Positions 23,725 through 24,831 of a stretch of DNA of 24,831 nucleotides are shown here, one piece after another (positions within the stretch are counted from its first letter, which is position 1; every line of letters starts with the position of its first letter). The stretch comes from a virus. Under the pieces are notes generated by a model. It searched no databases. It saw only the letters and a list, made by a program, of their open reading frames with translations, and had not been told where the DNA came from. The translations under genes and the position numbers were made by a program. The DNA is taken from IMG/VR virus record IMGVR_UViG_3300010883_000435, positions 1 through 24,831 of that record. One strand, 5' to 3'.

Positions 23725-24300
23725 TTATAGTAATTTTGCTACTAATTGACTGAAACTAAATTCAAAAGTTGATTCAATCTGTTCCGGGTCTTGATAATTA
23801 TAACTAATATCACCTAAACCGACCGGAAGGACACCAATATAATCAAATTGAATTTTTTTGTTTTCATATTCATCTAAACCGTATAAAGTAAATGTTGTAG
23901 CGTACTCACTAAACGGTGGGGCATTGACTGGCATCTTTTCCTTATAGAAAAAAGCTTCTTTGTTATTATTAACCAAATTTATCCACTTATAAATAACCCA
24001 GTAATTGTTAAATTGATTATCTACTACAAAGTTTACCGTTATATTACCATATTCAGGTCGATGGTGACCAGAGAACTTGAATACTTGTCCGGAATAATTC
24101 TGTTCAATTGTTTCAACAGATACTTTTGGTATAACAGTACCGTATACGCTAAATTGTAATGAATCTCTAACTAGTCGTTCATTGTCTCTAACCGCATTCT
24201 CATTCGCGTCAATTTCTCGCATAGCTTTGGGTAACGAAAATACTAATATAAACTTATCTTTTCTTGCTTTATTTAAAACTGCTTGTGTAATATTACTCAT
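23725..24300 (-). CDS. Second gp19-like tail tube protein
   Basis: I start this at the ATG at 24300, which overlaps the terminase stop (ATGA); the longer reading to 24312 begins with GTG. The 191-residue product has the gp19/tube layout: KFILVFSLPKAMREI at the N-terminus, VIPKVSVETIEQNYSGQVFK, RPEYGNITVNFVVDNQFNNY with WVIYKWINLVN, and the ending IGVLPVGLGDISYNYQDPEQ IESTFEFSFSQL. It is distinct from the 182-residue major tube protein on the other side of the sheath gene. T4 itself has no such gene between 17 and 18. It could be a tail-terminus or neck-proximal tube variant, or a minor tube subunit. Confidence 0.75.
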   Translation of the reverse strand: MSNITQAVLNKARKDKFILVFSLPKAMREIDANENAVRDNERLVRDSLQFSVYGTVIPKVSVETIEQNYSGQVFKFSGHHRPEYGNITVNFVVDNQFNNYWVIYKWINLVNNNKEAFFYKEKMPVNAPPFSEYATTFTLYGLDEYENKKIQFDYIGVLPVGLGDISYNYQDPEQIESTFEFSFSQLVAKLL

Positions 24301-24831
24301 AAAACTGACCACCCTTGTGATTCGAGATCTGCCATGTCGCCCGCGGTTCCACCACCGGTTCCGGTATCAATTAATATCGGATGTGGTAAACCGTATTCTC
24401 CTTGCATAATTTCGTTATTATATAATGATAAGGGATTAGTGAATTGTTTTATACCATAATCTAGTGATCTTAAGGCTAGTGGTTTGTTATTTTTATCATA
24501 TTGCTCGATTTCGAAATACTTTTCTGTTAAAGACGTTTCGAGTATTACTAGGGCCCATATTAGTGCCATGACTCTATCATCATGAATACCTGTTCCTTTT
24601 TCCCCTGCCCAGGTTCCGTTTGGGTATCTAACAAATGTTTTAAGCTCACTGAGTGTGTTCTTATCTCTAATTGTTATTGCTCTTACTTCACTGAGCCAGT
24701 ACCTCATATTCATGACACCTTTATACTTCGTATTAGTATGAGCTATTATTCCGGATCGGTTGTACTTAACTTTCGTAGTAGAATTTGGAGCAAAGTTAAC
24801 AATATTGTCATATCCATGAATATTTTGTAAA
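24297..24831 (-). CDS. 17: Terminase large subunit, gp17-like, C-terminal part only (5' end outside window)
   Basis: The frame is open to the right edge: before the internal Met at 24713 it reads back through VKYNRSGIIAHTNYKYKGV-like codons to the last base, so 178 codons of a longer gene are present. The nuclease-domain landmark GIHDDRVMALIWALVILETS (about 100 residues from the end) carries the acidic HDD pair of the RNase H-like domain that cuts concatemeric DNA at the end of packaging. The ATPase domain lies outside. As in T4, it sits directly upstream of tail tube and sheath genes. Confidence 0.85.
   Translation of the reverse strand, partial: LQNIHGYDNIVNFAPNSTTKVKYNRSGIIAHTNTKYKGVMNMRYWLSEVRAITIRDKNTLSELKTFVRYPNGTWAGEKGTGIHDDRVMALIWALVILETSLTEKYFEIEQYDKNNKPLALRSLDYGIKQFTNPLSLYNNEIMQGEYGLPHPILIDTGTGGGTAGDMADLESQGWSVL

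Overview
The window is a piece of a tailed, contractile (myovirus) phage genome of the broad T4-like type. The evidence is the gene content: the C-terminus of a gp17-type large terminase, a gp18-type sheath, gp19-type tube proteins, gp54- and gp48-like tube initiator and cap, two gp26/gp51-type proteins, a tape measure, a gp53-like LysM protein, a gp27-like hub, gp25 and gp6 wedge proteins, a gp44 clamp-loader ATPase and a dUTPase. The divergence from T4, the AT-rich sequence and the PKD and lectin-like domains suggest an environmental (perhaps marine) phage. The host cannot be read from the sequence.

Layout, in the direction of transcription of the main (minus) strand, right to left. (1) 24831-18925: terminase end, first tube-like protein, an enlarged sheath, major tube protein, gp54-like initiator. 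(2) 18910-15144: two gp26/gp51-like proteins and the tape measure, whose frame continues 61 codons past an amber codon. (3) 15088-9240: gp48-like cap, gp53-like LysM protein, gp27-like hub, a 578-residue protein with an annexin-like GTDE motif and a hydrophobic stretch, and an unrecognised 271-residue protein. (4) 9243-5749: a mixed block. A plus-strand candidate small terminase diverges from a short ORF, dUTPase and gp44 on the minus strand. Two plus-strand unknown genes lie beyond, one with an acidic Pro/Glu linker. (5) 5713-1: gp25, gp6 and a giant PKD / Pro-Thr linker / lectin-like protein that runs off the left edge without a stop in 1145 codons.

Regions 1, 2, 3 and 5 together specify most of a contractile tail: tube, sheath, length ruler, cap, hub and wedges, plus a large protein that probably sits at the baseplate periphery. 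Region 4 adds replication and nucleotide-pool functions. Genes are tightly packed, often with ATGA or TAATG stop/start overlaps. A recurring element, TAAGTATTTAT, sits directly before many start codons; its reverse complement contains the T4 late-promoter consensus TATAAATA. No tRNA, insertion sequence or CRISPR array was seen, and no gene-free stretch exceeds 300 bases.
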